A DNA stretch of 64,000 nucleotides from Coleophoma eucalyptorum (GCA_026120035.1 JALRME010000012.1:62001-126000), one strand, 5' to 3'; counted from the stretch's first letter, positions 37,429 to 50,834 are shown. Made by a program: numbers and translations. Notes: generated from the letters alone by a model not told the origin.

Positions 37429-38096
37429 GAATGAATATAACATTTTTGAGATTACAAGATCACTAAAGTCGTGTCCCTTGCTCATGTCTATGGTTAATGT
37501 GATATCTCTACAAAAGCGCAGTATAGTAAGTACATGAAGCATGTAATTCCACGCAAATATAAAGGACTAGCTACAGATAGGTGCCAGTTATACCTTATGG
37601 ATCATGAAGGCATGTCAAATCGTCAGTTTGTCGCTTAATTTACATAAATGTCTCACCATGTCCATCTATGTATATTTCCCAAGAACCAACCATAAGAACT
37701 AGTAACAAGGTTGTGGTTTAGAGGAGGCCTGGAATAAGCAGGGCCACTGCACGTCAAAACCCATTGCCCACTGGATAATATACACTGAACGCAAATACTT
37801 CATGCTGATGGCTCAGTTACTTTATAGGCACTAGAACACCGGCACCGCAAACGGACAGGGCCAGGGGCTGTAAAAGTAGATGTTAGATTAGATTACTGAG
37901 CTGCTTTTGATGTGTAAAGTTGAAGCAGCTTGGATGGCAATTAAAACAATTGTTATCGAGTGACGGAGGGGGGTTATTGCACATGCGCTTCTTAAGTGCT
38001 TGCTAATGTTTATATATAGAAATGTCATGGAGATTGCGGCGGGACTAGTGAGAACAGCATTTGGCATAAATTAAGTCTGGTATTTCTAAGAATTCT
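37429..38096. other. Convergent 3' spacer OTU1 / UTP6
   Basis: AT-rich, no gene. About 670 bp. Confidence 0.5.
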
Positions 38097-39384
38097 TTAA
38101 TCGAGCTTCCTGAATGCATGTTCCAGGACAGTGCGAATGCCCGGATCCAATCCTTCTAGAGCCAATATCGGCTCGATCCATGCCTTCGTCTTCTTCGACA
38201 GCTCAGCCTTGTCCTTCGTTCCCTCCAATGCCTCTTTAAGCCGGATAAGTGATGTGTTAAGCGCCATTGGAAAGGATGGAGACATTGGATCGCTACCTGC
38301 TAGTGGTTGTCTGATGTAGCAATTACAGGTTGTTGGGTCTGCAGGATACATTTCGATCATGCTGTCCAGTACATGTTGCAGAATCCTGGCAGAGCAAGCC
38401 AAATGACCGAACTGTAGGAACATATCGAAGAAATTTTCTGCGGCTGCTGGGCAGAAGAAGTCTTGCTTTCTCGACGCGTCATATATAGCAAGAGGTATTG
38501 CGCCTGTAAGTGCTGGAGTCTTCATAGGGTCCATCTGAGGATCTGAATCTACCTTGACGGCATCTACCATGCTTGGTTGTAAGGCGTGGGTTTTGAAGTC
38601 TGGGATGGCAATCATATCGGCGGATGTAGAGAAGCCTTGATCCTCCGTACTCTCTTCTGTCGGCTCGGGTGCCTCGACCATTTTATCCACTTCCAAGCCA
38701 AGAATTTTCCTCCTCATGGCAATCTTTGCCAGATAAATCATTTCCATCTTTGCATACTCAATCCAAAGCTCTTTACTTCTTGTGCAAAATCTCGTTCCTC
38801 TCATCATATAGCTCCGCGCCCCAGCCATGTCCGCCTCAACCTCCAAGGAATATCTTGCTGCATACAACCATAAAACTGGTTTTGTTGGTTGTAGCCGGAT
38901 TGCAGCGGTCATAATCGTTTTGAACTTGTTCGTTGCTTTGGCTTGTCTTGCGTATTCTAAATATGACATCCATAATGCCAAATCTCCCGGATGTTTCCTC
39001 GTCCCCCGCTCAAAGATATTGAATATACGCGCCTGACCAGGAGCAGCAGAACTGCCTTTTATTCGAAGTCTTTTGCAGCGTTTCTGTCGTAGTTGTTCTA
39101 GATTGATCTCCCATGCTGCGTATTTGGCGAAGTCGACAGGACTTGAACCTCGAGCAAGTACCTTGTGCTCAAAAGTTGACTTCTTCTTGACCATGGTACT
39201 GATTTCATCCTGGCTCAATCAGCGCGTTTTCCTTTAGTAGAAGGATATGGAAGATAATGAATGATTCGTAGCTGCAAAAAAAATCAAGACAAACCTTGGT
39301 AAATATTTTCTTCTCTTCCAGCTCTCTGAAATGCGGAGCCGCTTTCTCCATATAGAAGCGCGCCTTATCGCTTGCACCCGACAT
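38097..39384 (-). CDS. UTP6: U3 snoRNP component Utp6
   Basis: Two exons, complement(39295..39384, 38097..39209), give 400 aa. The first exon (MSGASDKARFYMEKAAPHFRELEEKKIFTK) is the conserved Utp6 start and precedes an 85-bp intron. HAT (half-a-TPR) repeats follow: RIFNIFERGTRKHPGDLALWMSY and ARSYMMRGTRFCTRSKELW. Utp6 is a subunit of the UTP-B complex of the small-subunit processome, acting in the nucleolus on 35S pre-rRNA. A gene caller starting at the ATG at 39218 would lose the first exon. Confidence 0.94.
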
Positions 39385-40045
39385 GATTGCGGTGTGTTGA
39401 GGACTGGGAGTTGAGAGGCACGATTGAATTAGACTGAGCTGTATTGCGCTGCGCTGCCTCTTGAGACTTTTGAAGAATACCAGAATTTATTCTCTGGCGC
39501 TAGCTGCAAGGCTGGCACTAGCCGCATACGGTATGACAGTACTTTGGAGCACTTGTAGTCCCCAGGACATACCGGGAGATGCAAACAGTAGAATGGGATC
39601 ATTGTAGTAAGACCAAAAAGAAGTAGCCAGACTAGACTTTCACTTGTGAGCTGTGGCTGAATACATACATGTTTTGGTGAATAATCGAGGATCCAAATCC
39701 CATCCCACTTCAGCCGATCAACAATGAGCACTGGGGAGAGCTCCACAATGGCAAGGCTGGGGCGCGGTACCTTGCCGCCAAGACCACTACGGCATTTACG
39801 GCAAGAGGTCCAACAGCTAGCTACCCAACCTCGAATGTTCTTGTGCTCATCTCGGACTTTGCTTTGCTTACCTTAATAAATGAATACAAGCAAATCACGC
39901 GAGAAGTCCGGCTTCGTATAAATCGTTGCGACGTCCCTTCTCTCCCCCCTCCGTCGCTCTCAAATCCAGTCCGGATCGTCCGGATGTCCCTCTTTTGTAC
40001 GTGAGCAAAGGTATTGATTGCATCAGGCACTTGCCCAAACAAACC
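39385..40045. promoter_or_regulatory. Divergent spacer UTP6 / CWH43
   Basis: 661 bp with only short unsupported frames. Shared 5' region of two genes. Confidence 0.4.
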
Positions 40046-43000
40046 ATGCCGCCCAAGTTTAGAGACGGCGACGTCGTCCTGTCATTCTCGGGAACATGGA
40101 TCTCATGGACGCATACCATTGTCGCATACAGTAAGTCAGAATATGTGTGTGATCTAGGAGTCTACTAACAACTGTAGCTGCATTTATTAGTGCTCTGATT
40201 GTCGGATGTTTACTGCATTACCACAAGATCGTGGAAAACGAGTACTACGGCTACCCGCAAGAATGGTTTCCCTCGGTATCCGCAACGATTGGGGACCGCT
40301 ACCCCGAGCGGTCTTTTTTCATGATATTCATAGCAATTACATCTGGTACGAGGCATAAAATCTTGGGGATTGAAGTGCTTGGCTTATGATTACGCAGGCC
40401 CTCGTTTCGCGCTCGTTGCTCTATGGTACCTCCTCACGGCGCGACCCAATACCACCTTGCCTAAGTTCGTGGCCTTCATGGGTGTGTTTCGAACACTTAC
40501 CTGCGGAGGATGGACATATGTGACATCAACTGATGATCATGACTGGCACGATATCTTTATGATTTCATACTTGGTCGCAACGTTGCCATGGACACTAGGA
40601 TGCATCGCGCTTAGTCCAAACAATGCCAAAGCTGTCAAGTATCGGAAATATCTTGGAGGTGCTTTCTTTGGTACCTTGGTACCATTAATTTATTTCTTCA
40701 TACAGCACAAGGTGCACAGAGTGGCAGGAGGTACGTTTTCCACTTTCTAAAATGACCACGTACCTGACATGGTGACAGCATACACAACCTACGCTTTCTT
40801 CGAATGGGCGTTGATTCTGTTTGATGTGGCATTTGACGCTGTTACAGCCCTCGACTTTGACACTTTTGAGTTGGTTGTAAAGGATGTTAAAGGTTCGAGC
40901 AAGGGGTACGTCCATTGGCTTCCAAAGTAGCTTAGACTACATGTATTTTGGCGACAAGTACACTTTTGTGGACCTATCTGAATCAGCATTCGTGTAGAAA
41001 GAACAAATTGGTAGCAGATGCAGTCCTCGAAAAGGAGTATGTGAGCCAACGAACTCTTGTGGTCACCAGGAGCTAAATGTGTGCAGGGAGAAGATACAAG
41101 CTGCCCAAGTCTTGAACCAGACCTTCACTTGGAGTGATGCAATTGATACAGTTGCTGATGTCTACAATGGCGTGAGTAATGTTCATGAAAATTTAATGGG
41201 TTCGACTAAAATAATCTAGTTTGTATTCTGGTCTATGTTGACTTCGCTGGGTGTAGTGGTTTGGTGTAAGTACCTTCACTCGGTATTCACGCAGAGTTAA
41301 CTTTCATAGATTTCCCATTATGGCACATGGGCATCTCAGGATACGAGGCTCTCGTCATGTCAACAATATCCCCATTCCTACTCGGCAGTCGCTCCGTGAG
41401 GTCTTGGGTAGCGAGAAATCCTCGAGCTACACAGCTTGTCGCTCTCTCCGGGCTGCTTGCATACAACATTACGAATCCTGTCTTACGGCTCTTCATAGTA
41501 GGATTTTCTGTTTCCATGAATTGTTTGGTATGGTCAGCTGCATGGTCCTCGGAAGCTAACCAGCCAAGCCACCTGGAATCCAAAATTTCTGCATGGATTA
41601 TTGGTCTGCTTGCGTCTAGTGTCATCAAATTTGCGTTCAAGACGAACAATCCAATCTGGCCTACATCTCATGCTGCTAATGGTGGTTGGAATGGAGTTGG
41701 TTTCCTTTTCGCTGTTCTAGCTGTTTTACGATCTACCCGGCAAAGACCAGTTTTGGGAAAGGCCCTGGCAACTCAAGGCCGCCAGGATGGCTCATCTCTT
41801 CTTGCGGCATTTGGTATTGGCGGGCTATTTTTCGGCCTCCACTCACTTCTTTCAGACTCCAGTACAATGATCTTATGGGTTTGGGAAGGATATCCTATTC
41901 GAGGCCCCATCGCTGTTCCCCATGGTGCTTGGACAATTGCTGCAATGGGTGCTGGGTTGGTGCTTGGACTTTTCAACGAAGGCTTCGCTCGTAGCTGGAC
42001 CTTTTATGGCATTGGTTGCGTAGGTGCTGCCACACTTACTCTCTACAGCCACTGGAAAGGTTTCTATGGGGCTTTGACATTGACGGTCTACCTTGTGGCT
42101 GCCTCAGTCCCTCTCATCAGCTCAGCTGCGGGCAAGAAACCAGCTATTACCTTTGGACTTGGTTTCCTGATCTACAACTTTATGGTACTATTCCATGTTT
42201 GGGTTGTAGCATATGCATTCGTTCCAGGAGGTCCACTGGTTCGAGAACATACTGATTGGGTCATGCTTACTACTATGCTCCTCATTGGATGTGGAGTATT
42301 CAGCTCATTGTCGTCTTCACCAGCGGCTCAGAAGAAGCGAGCTGATGCTTATTTGAACTCTCGAAAAAAGCGATCATATTACTTGTACGTTCTTGCAGCC
42401 TTACAACTCTTGTCGGTCTCTATCGCCTATCTTCGCTTTCCGACCTACGATTACGTTCCCTACCATAAAGATGAGAAGATCTTCACGGCCGGTATTTGGA
42501 CGATCCATTTCAGTCTCGATAACGATATGTGGTCATCCGAATATCGTATGCGTGACGTGATCAAGGAGCTTGAGATGGATGTTGTAGGACTTCTGGAGAG
42601 CGATCTGCAAAGGATAATCATGGGCAACCGTGATACGACCCAATTTCTTGCTGAAGACCTTGGGATGTACGTTGATTATGGACCAGGACCCAACAAGCAT
42701 ACCTGGGGTTGTGCGCTGCTCTCGAAATTTCCGATTGTCAATTCTACGCACCACCTCCTTCCCTCTCCAGTTGGCGAACTTGCACCAGCTATCCATGCAA
42801 CTCTCGATATCTATGGAGACCTTGTAGATGTCTTTGTGTTCCATTCAGGTCAAGAAGAGGATCCTGAAGATCGAAGACTTCAAACTGAATACCTCTCGGA
42901 CTTGATGGGATCTACCACACGACCATCCATTCTACTTTCTTACCTAGTCACCAAACCTTGGGAAGGAAACTACAAGACCTACGTGTCTGAAAGGAGCGGC

Positions 43001-43291
43001 ATGCACGATATTGATCCTACTGACTGGGACCGATGGTGCGAGTATATTCTGTACAAGAACTTGAAGCGGACTGCCTATGCTCGTGTCTCTAGATCTACTA
43101 TCACAGACACCGAGATTCAAGTTGGAAAATTCCAGATCGGTGAGAAGGAGGACCCTGCGCCCAATGTTAGAAATGCGCGAGTGAACGAGAAGGATGTCCC
43201 AGTGGGCAAGAGATTCCCAGATCTGTTCAAGGGCGAAGGCGTACGGGGACATCAATACCATGTATTTGATGAGCCTCGATACTTTGGATAA
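40046..43291 (+). CDS. CWH43: Cwh43, GPI-anchor lipid remodelling protein
   Basis: Eight exons: 40046..40130, 40178..40345, 40398..40730, 40779..40905, 40998..41036, 41087..41171, 41220..41265, 41310..43291; 954 aa, very near the length of yeast Cwh43. The N-terminal third (about 1-260) is a Frag1/DRAM/Sfk1 (PGAP2-like) membrane domain. From about residue 295 ([16 protein letters not shown]) comes a PGAP2IP-like membrane region. The C-terminal 250 residues are an endonuclease/exonuclease/phosphatase-like domain ([50 protein letters not shown]). Cwh43 exchanges the diacylglycerol of GPI anchors for ceramide, using ceramide from the pathway that the desaturase and Aur1 also draw on. The exon 5 borders (donor gtatgt at 41037) were set by frame. 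Confidence 0.94.
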
Positions 43292-44182
43292 ATCTGCTGA
43301 TCAGGAGTTTGTTCGTGAGGGTTGATACCACCTGGAAACTAGAATCCCGAAAGAGGATTACTGGCTTGTTGGGTTTCTGCTAATGATTATGTTGATGCTC
43401 TTGGGAAAGGGCCATGTTGGACATTGGGATTGGACTGGATCGGGGCGCCCTTGTAAAATTACTTCTGCGTGCTTGCTTTGCCTGACTTGGTCTTTTACAT
43501 AGCGACCGGCGATAGGCGGAGGGAATGATGGAAGCATTAATCTATGTCGATACCCACAGTTGAAGAAAAAGAAATACAAGTTCAAACCAACTTCGACTCT
43601 ATTACAATTGCCAGTTGGTTCAGTTATGACTTTTTTGAAGCTAGCATGAGGTCAATGTTGCGGTTTATGATCCGTGTTCCAGTGCACAATATAGCCCTTT
43701 CTTTCATGTCCGGGTTCGTGTGAGGACTACAGCCCTAACTCATGGGACTTTGCTTACTATGCTATGTCTAGCTGATAAACTTGTGGCGAGGGTTAAGGTT
43801 GTACGTGCTTGGTGAAGCTACGCGAGCGAGCAAGCCGCAAGGCCTTCTCAACGGACGAAATGAACAGACACTTATCCAGCCCTCTCCATCTGATGACGGA
43901 GCATTTTAAGTCTTCAAAGGGCTATGGGCTAACCATCAGACCAGATTAGGTTCCATGACAGCGCGCATTCGAGCAAGTAAAAGCGAGGAGGAGAGTAAGA
44001 TCTGACACGAGTAGAAACTCACCACCTAATGCGGCCGCCGTGGTAGGAAAAGCAGGCATGGACTTGCTGGTCAAGTCCAGAAAGTGACCACGAGACCAGA
44101 GATCGTTTAAGCAGGGAGACAGATTGAAGATGTCGGTGTACAACGGCTCGGACGGATAGCCAGAAAAAAGAATAAGAGTCCC

Positions 44183-44530
44183 TTACCTCGAAGATTGGCG
44201 TCCTGCCAGCTTCCGGACGGCGCGGAACGAATTGTCGCTCGCCACGCGCTTTGGGTGGCATGTTTGGTAAGTATGGGGGTGTACAAGCTGTGTGCACCTC
44301 TGTTCCTTGCATCGATCTTCTGGCACTGAGAGCTTGTCTTTCTGGACGAATTGGGGAGTGCCACGAGGTTTGGTGCGGAAACGGTTCTTGAGTCCGCCTA
44401 TGGCATGTATTGAAGAAGGAGAAAGGGTGTACACAGTACTGTGTAGGGCATGATGAAGGGACTTACTGTATGTACAATATTGTAACGGAGTAGCCTGGAC
44501 GACAAGGATGGGGCGAGGTAAGTTAGCCAT
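44183..44530 (-). CDS. Weak candidate small gene
   Basis: Open frame of 115 codons; removing a good-looking 69-bp GT-AG intron (44398..44466, gtaagt...gccatag) keeps the frame and gives 92 aa. It begins MANLPRPILVVQATPLQYCT and continues GLKNRFRTKPRGTPQFVQ, basic like mitochondrial ribosomal or other organellar proteins, but I recognise no family. A further donor (gtaagg, at about 44186) suggests the frame could continue into another exon to about 43.95 kb. Coding status is uncertain. Confidence 0.25.
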   Translation of the reverse strand: MANLPRPILVVQATPLQYCTYSKSLHHALHSTVYTLSPSSIHAIGGLKNRFRTKPRGTPQFVQKDKLSVPEDRCKEQRCTQLVHPHTYQTCHPKRVASDNSFRAVRKLAGRQSSR

Positions 44531-44636
44531 TACCGACTACGACTACCTGTCTAAATCGCCTTATATTTTGACGTCCAAGAAAAGCCTCAATTTACTTGAG
44601 CGACTGCGACAGGGAACACAATAAACCGGCATTTTT

Positions 44637-44688
44637 GTTTCTTCTTTCTTCTTCTTCTTCTTCTTCCTCCTCCTCCTCCTCCTCCTCT
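44637..44688. repeat. CTT/CCT microsatellite
   Basis: Polypyrimidine run: (ctt)n followed by (cct)n. Confidence 0.85.
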
Positions 44689-45844
44689 CGTGTTCAAAAA
44701 GTCTGCGTTGGGATGTAGTTCCTTTTTCCCCCTGCACGATTTCGGAGCGTTGAGCAAAAGTAAACTCCGTCCCAAGCCGCCGACGACTACGACTTCAGAT
44801 GGAGGAATGGCCGAATTGAATTTTCGGACATTTCCATCCTCCCGAGCTGACCAGACCCTTCCGTTCTGTTGTGCAACCTCGATAGACCTTGCACAAAAAA
44901 ACCCCTCGTCCGGGGATCCGAGTTTTTTCTTTTTTTTGCTTTCTTTTCCCCTACAGCTCCTTATGCAAAAGTGCAAATGCAATAATGCAATAATGCATCA
45001 CTTTAATTGCATGGGAAAATGTGAAATCTGATCAAGGAAAAAGAGAAAAGGGAAAACGGAAGAGGGAAGAAGGAAGAGGGTGGGGAGTCGTATAGATCCA
45101 CCTTTTGCATACTTTTCAGGCCATTTCTTTGTCTCGTCGCAGTGGAAATTCCATGGAAATTCAATGGGTTGAGGGCGAAGTTATGAGGGTCTCTCATAAT
45201 CTCGGCACGGAGCTCATGGGTGGGGTGGGCTCAGGCAAGAGATGATCATTTACGAAAGTTGACTAAAGACGACGTACAACTACTGACAGTCTTAGCATGC
45301 GGTCTTGGACTGTGCCTTAATGTAGGCTCCAGAGAGGATCAGATCTCGCACCCCGTTTGATTAGATTACGGGCCAAGGGTCGCTTTTCGCATCCGCATGT
45401 GAAAAAAATCCTTTTCTTCTCGCCGCCCCTGCCCCGTGCTGCACTGTCCTGCCCCGTCCTGCCTTGCCCTGCCCTGCCTGTGCTTCCGGGCCAGGCAAAA
45501 GGGCGCCCGAGAAAAGGAAGCGAGATTGTGAATGGGCCCTTTTTTTCCTCTTGCCTTCCAAGGTTGCCGACTGTACGGCTCAGTCCAGTAACATGTCGAG
45601 TAACCTGTCCTGTCCAGTCCAGCTCCAGTCCAACTCCAGTCCAGTCCTTCGTGACACCGGACTTTGCTGCCCCTCGGAGCCGAACTTTGCGATGGCTTTT
45701 CTTTAGGCTTGCTTTTATGCTTCTTCGGTTCTCCGTACAATCAAGCAGCACTTCCGTGCAGATCCTATAGATCTTGCATGCGACAATAGACGGTCAGCGG
45801 TTGTGGTTGGCTGCTGTCTTTTACGGAAGGACAGGAAGCAATGG

Positions 45845-45871
45845 TCCTGTACGTCCTGTACGTCCTGTACG
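45845..45871. repeat. Three tandem copies of a 9-bp unit
   Basis: TCCTGTACG repeated exactly three times. Sits in a zone (45.4-46.0 kb) with many CCTG/CCAGT-like short repeats. Confidence 0.85.
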
Positions 45872-48159
45872 CTCTAGAGTCTATACATCCGGTACGGTTG
45901 CCTGCAGTAGGTGAGCGCGTGGCTTGTTGCTTGCCGGCTCCAGTGTTGATAGGCATGATGCACGGTACGTACAGTCCAGCATTGGGTGCCCTTCAGGGCT
46001 GGGCTAGGCTACGCCTCACTCTGCCACCGTCGCCCTCGCCAACCGCTATCGTGAGCGAATTGCTTGTCATCGCCATCATCGATACGGTCATGGACTCCAG
46101 CCTCGCCAATGACAGCTCTCGCTCTTAGGCCGACTCCGATCCGAACAAGAAAGTCAAGCGCATGGTAAGAATCCGCGGGACCTTAGTTTGAAGCTGCTTA
46201 CTCTATCTCGCTCCCAAGAGCCTATGGTGTTGGCGTTTGCCGTTTGCCGTTTGGACGACTCAATGCAAGCAATGCTGTACAATAGCTGATGACGTGAGCT
46301 CAGTCTTATCTTGGGCAGCGTCTGGTTAAACTCTTGGACGCGCTTCCCTACACGCCTTGTGGAGGAGTTGCGATCTGAAACAAACACAACGTTTGAATAC
46401 TGGTCTCTGTATCTTGGGGATCCAGCAAGATTGCCAGATTTCCAAACACCTGTCGTCCCTTCTTGAGTGAGTTCCCAATGCTGCCCCTATCGCCGTATCA
46501 CCGTATTCCCGAGGACGCGTTGTCGCTTGTTTGGGAATGAGTCTGAGCCGGGCGAGTAGTATGTAAAGTCAAGCAGGGCAGGGGCGCCGCTGTTCTCGTG
46601 CACGGCTCCCTCAACGTACGGCGGACGATGGGACTGGACGGACCACTACCATCATCCATCCATCACCATTGCAATGCTAGGCTGGGCTGGGAACTGCGAA
46701 TTGGCCTCCGGGCGGCGGGTCGGGGGGCTTTGGCATTGCGAGCAGCGCTTACACTGCAATGTGGAGATAGATTAACTTCTATGTTAAGCAGCAGGAAGTA
46801 AAAGTCACTTTGCGGACCCTGTGAAGAGCCTTGAGTCCCGGTTAAGTTGCTTTCTCTATTGGGTGAAGCTATGTGTGTGAAACGAAGCCTCAGCCACAGA
46901 TCCCATATTTCCTCCTCTCCTTTTGCCTTGCAAAGAGGTGATCCTTATCCTTTCTTGGCGCTTGCGCTCTTGCGTCCTCTCGTCTCTTCAGGGTCAACAA
47001 GGGAAGCTCTGCAAGAAACAATTGTTGGATTGTCTTGTACAGCATCTGCCAGAAATATCGCCGGTAGGTAGCTGGAATAACCGTACAGTTGTCTCACTAA
47101 AGACTCGTGACCAAACAGCAATGGCGTGCCCTCGGATTGCCGGATTTGCGAGCATTCAACAGGGCAAGGGTCCGCAAAGTCTCCCGCTTCTTACTTTGGG
47201 AGCTATGCCAACATTTCTGCAGTAGGTCTTGTGGTCACAGTACGGCGGTATACGGCAGAGTAACCCAAGGGCAGGGAAGACTCCTTGAACATTAAAAGGT
47301 GTAATCATGTAATGCTGCATAACTCAGTAGCTGAGCCAACTCGTCGTGGCCATGGGCGCGCCCGCGTCAGCAGGAGACCCCATAACATTAAGCTGCTCTT
47401 TATGCCGGTATGCAGCGCTGCTGTCAGTCCATTCTCAAACATGACATACGACGAAGGGGGCCGTTAATCGCTGATCGCTGTTCGGCATGTCCAGCCATGC
47501 TCAGGCACGAGCGCGCGCACCGCGAGGACAGCAAAGCTAGAGAGGTCAATGAATGAAGGAAAGGTTGGTTGAAGTGTAAATAGAAATGAGCCGTCGGGTC
47601 GTCGCAACGAATGCGACACGCTTGTTTACCTGGCTAGCTCTCTGTCTGCGTACATCACCTTCGCTTCGCATTCTCGTTTTCTCACACCATACCGAGCTGG
47701 GGTTTGGGTGTGGCTGCGTTGGCCGCGAGATTACTGCCAAGCTAAGTCTGCGCTGACTTCGCCTTAATCATCAGTCCCGGACTTTCCAGCAAATCCAAAC
47801 ATCCATCCGGCAAGCGATACAAAGTCACTTCCTTCCTCGCAATAATTCTTCGCTTTCCTCCTCCGTTCCGACAAACGACCTCACACCTCTCACCTCACCA
47901 CCACCTCTCCCTCCGACGTCCCTCCTCCTCCAACATCTCTCTTCCTCCACTGTCGCCTCCCCCGCCCAATATCGACTTCATGTGCAGACAATAGCATCTC
48001 TTTCGCCTCTCTCGCCGCCCAGCATCCATCTCCCTCGCCGGCCTCTAGCTCTCGTCCGTCTCTCGCGCCTCTGCACTCGTCATCTCCTGAAACGCCCAAC
48101 CACGAGCTGCTCGAGAGGTCGCCCGCAACACCCTCCGTCCCTCCTCCGGAAAGAACACA

Positions 48160-49545
48160 ATGTCGGATTCCACTTTCTACGCGTCAATGTCGCCAACCTT
48201 TACGAAAGCGAAGATTCCCTTTTCCTGGCCATCGTTACCAAATCCCATCCCCCGGAGGTATCGTCGGCGCTTGCGGTCCAAGTTCCGGTCAACAATCTCT
48301 CCAGCCTCTTCGATCGCCTCGATCGAGACGTCTTTCGATGTGGCCGACACGATCAAGGCGCTGAGGGCACACCGATGGTCTTATTATGACGGACAATACA
48401 TCATTCTGATCATCCTAGCCATATTTTCCTTGTCGATAAGTCAGGCACCGGGCCCGCTTATGAAGACAGGTGCAGCAACTGCACTTATTGCAGCTCTGCT
48501 CGTACCCGTGACGAGGCAGTTCTTCCTGCCTGTTTTACCAGTGTTTACCTGGTTGCTTTTCTTCTTCAATGCTCGGTGAGTGACCACTGGATTCTGGGGA
48601 GCAGAATATTTCACTGTTGAATTATTTGGCTGATTTGCTCGCAGATTTATTCCCGCTGAATATCGACCGCATATCTGGGTCAAGGTTTTACCTGCCCTCG
48701 AGAACATCTTCTATGGAGCCAATTTGAGCAATATCCTTTCAGCCCACAAGCACGTTGTTCTCGACGTACTGGCATGGTTTCCCTACGGAATTTTGCATTT
48801 TGGGGGGCCATTTATATGGGCGCTGGCTATGTTTATCTTTGGAGCACCTGGCACTGTGCCCGTTTACGCACGAGCTTTCGGATACCTGAACATCATCGGA
48901 GTTGCCATTCAGTTGGTTTTCCCCTGCTCTCCTCCATGGTACGAGAACATGTATGGTCTTGCCCCAGCCAACTATTCCATGGAGGGCTCGCCTGCGGGAC
49001 TCGCTCGAATTGATAAGCTTTTTGGCTTCGACATGTACACCACCAACTTTACTGCATCTCCACTGGTCTTTGGAGCATTCCCGTCGCTGCATTCAGGAAA
49101 TGCCGTTTTGGAGGCGCTTTTCATGAGCCACTGCTTCCCCAAGCTACGACCTCTTGTAATTGCCTATGCTATGTGGATGTGGTGGGCAACTATGTACTTG
49201 TCTCACCACTACGCTGTTGATTTGGTGGGAGGCGGAATTCTTGCGGCAATCGTCTTCTACGTTGCAAAAGCCAATTTCCTGCCAAGAGTGCAAGCCGACA
49301 AATTCTTCCGATGGGATTACGACTACATAGAGCGAGGAGATGCACCAAGCGCGGACTACGAGTATGGTCTTACCGTTCTCGACGAATTCCGAAATGATAG
49401 CAGTGATGAGTGGACTGTAGGATCCTCCTCGTCTTTCTCTTCGGGATCAAGAAGCCCAGTTGATGAGAGCCAAAACGCCTGGGAGGGTGAGACATTGGCT
49501 TCTCAGGTATCCGACAGTGAGCTCAGTGAGATCATTGTTAGGTAA
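48160..49545 (+). CDS. AUR1: Inositol phosphorylceramide synthase catalytic subunit
   Basis: Two exons, 48160..48575 and 48645..49545, give 438 aa. Multiple membrane segments; the lipid-phosphatase-like motif FGAFPSLHSGNAV (about residue 285) and SHHYAVDLVGGG (about 325) provide the catalytic His/Asp residues in the Golgi lumen. RFIPAEYRPHIWVKVLPALE is typical of Aur1. The enzyme moves phosphoinositol from PI to ceramide; it is essential in fungi and is the target of aureobasidin A. The C-terminal tail is Ser/Glu-rich. The intron is phase 2 inside an Arg codon. A CT-rich leader lies upstream. Confidence 0.97.
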
Positions 49546-50834
49546 CCGCCACCATTCGTCCTCGCCTGAGGACTACCATTCCGTCTCGACAACTGTCGAG
49601 ATACTTAAATCACGACTTCACGGCATGAAATCATCTTTCGGCGTTCAACATATAACCGACACGTATCAGATCCTCCTGGACGTCCGCCTTGTACATATTA
49701 CCTAGTCCCCAATACGTCCAAGATCTTTTGACTTGGATGTCGACCGGCTGTTTCAATATATAATAATCATAATTTCGCCAGCGACAAACCCGATTAGCGG
49801 CAAACCCGATTAGCAGCAATCGGCACTCTGTTTTCGACCCTCGAAGACACAGTTGTCTAGGCACAACCATTCCATTCTACCTTTGCTTCTCGCTTTGATT
49901 TTGTAAGCCCGCCATAGCTACAAGTCCTAGCTCTTTTTCCTTATGTGTGAATAAAATACCACGATCGCTAGAGTTACCGCCACGACTGGGCATGGTGTGC
50001 GCTGGGCTCATTATATGTATGCTTTCTTCGATGCAAACCGTTTTGTGGCTTGCTGGAAATAGACTTTGGGAAGGGAGACATAGATCTCCCCTTTTGGATG
50101 ACATATGGACTAGAATTCAAAGGAGCTGGAGTATACTAGAACTTACTTTCGTTCAAAGCTTATGACGAGGGGGTTGGTTTGGGGGAGATGAGCTACTACA
50201 ACGAGGTAATAGCAGTGTGACAGATAGAAATGAAAGATGATGAACAATATTATACGCTGATAATTTCTGAGACCTAGGCCAGCATCGTAAGTTCTTATAT
50301 CGTGGAGCCATGATAATCATCGGCCAGCCGTTCCGCTGTGTTAAGCTCATAATTCATGACAAGCCAAAACGTGTGTGTCAACCCATGGAGAGCACTTCGG
50401 CGACACACAATGCAACATTGACAAGGCTGAAGCATGTGAATGAAGCAAAATCGTGCTGGTGATTCCTTTACCTTTGGGCTGGAACTCCCTTACGATGCGA
50501 AGTATGTTTCCTAGCGTACGCCGCACCAACCCCACATTATTTAACCGCGAGCTGGAGGAGGGGGGCAATGAGAGGTCGCGGCTGAGAAATCACGCTCTGC
50601 AGAACGACGACCAACTGGCTGGCTGACAATCAATTCTCCATCGCCAGCTTCAGATTTATTTGCTTTCCAATCCTTCAGGAATAGCTCTCCCGAATATTTT
50701 CCCTATCGCGCGTGCCCAGCCTTTACCTGGATCCTTCAAGCTTCGAACTCCACCCCACATCGGGTCTCTTATCGTCAGAGCTGACAGAAACCTCATACGA
50801 TCACCTCTGTGTGCGCTGCTTTCAAGTGCTTGGG
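49546..50834. other. Intergenic between AUR1 and the CaM kinase gene
   Basis: 3' flank of AUR1 and 5' region of the kinase gene. Short 14-bp direct repeat-like pair at about 49788-49815 (cgacaaacccgattagcg / cggcaaacccgattagca). No gene. Confidence 0.5.

Larger units (their letters stand above)
43292..48159. other. Long simple-repeat-rich intergenic region
   Basis: About 4.9 kb without a clear gene. Frames overlap on both strands and are rich in homopolymer and short-period translations. One weak candidate (44183-44530) is listed separately. The last about 300 bp before AUR1 (47820-48150) are strongly CT-rich (ctcctcc, cctctcc), typical of the leader of highly expressed fungal genes. Confidence 0.5.

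Noticed and set aside
41038..41086. Alternative donor at 41039 (gtgagc) in CWH43
   Set aside because: Gives a frame mismatch with the following exon; gtatgt at 41037 fits.
45317..45770. Several overlapping frames of 124-144 codons
   Set aside because: All arise from short-period CCTG/CCAGT repeats that leave several frames open at once; low complexity.
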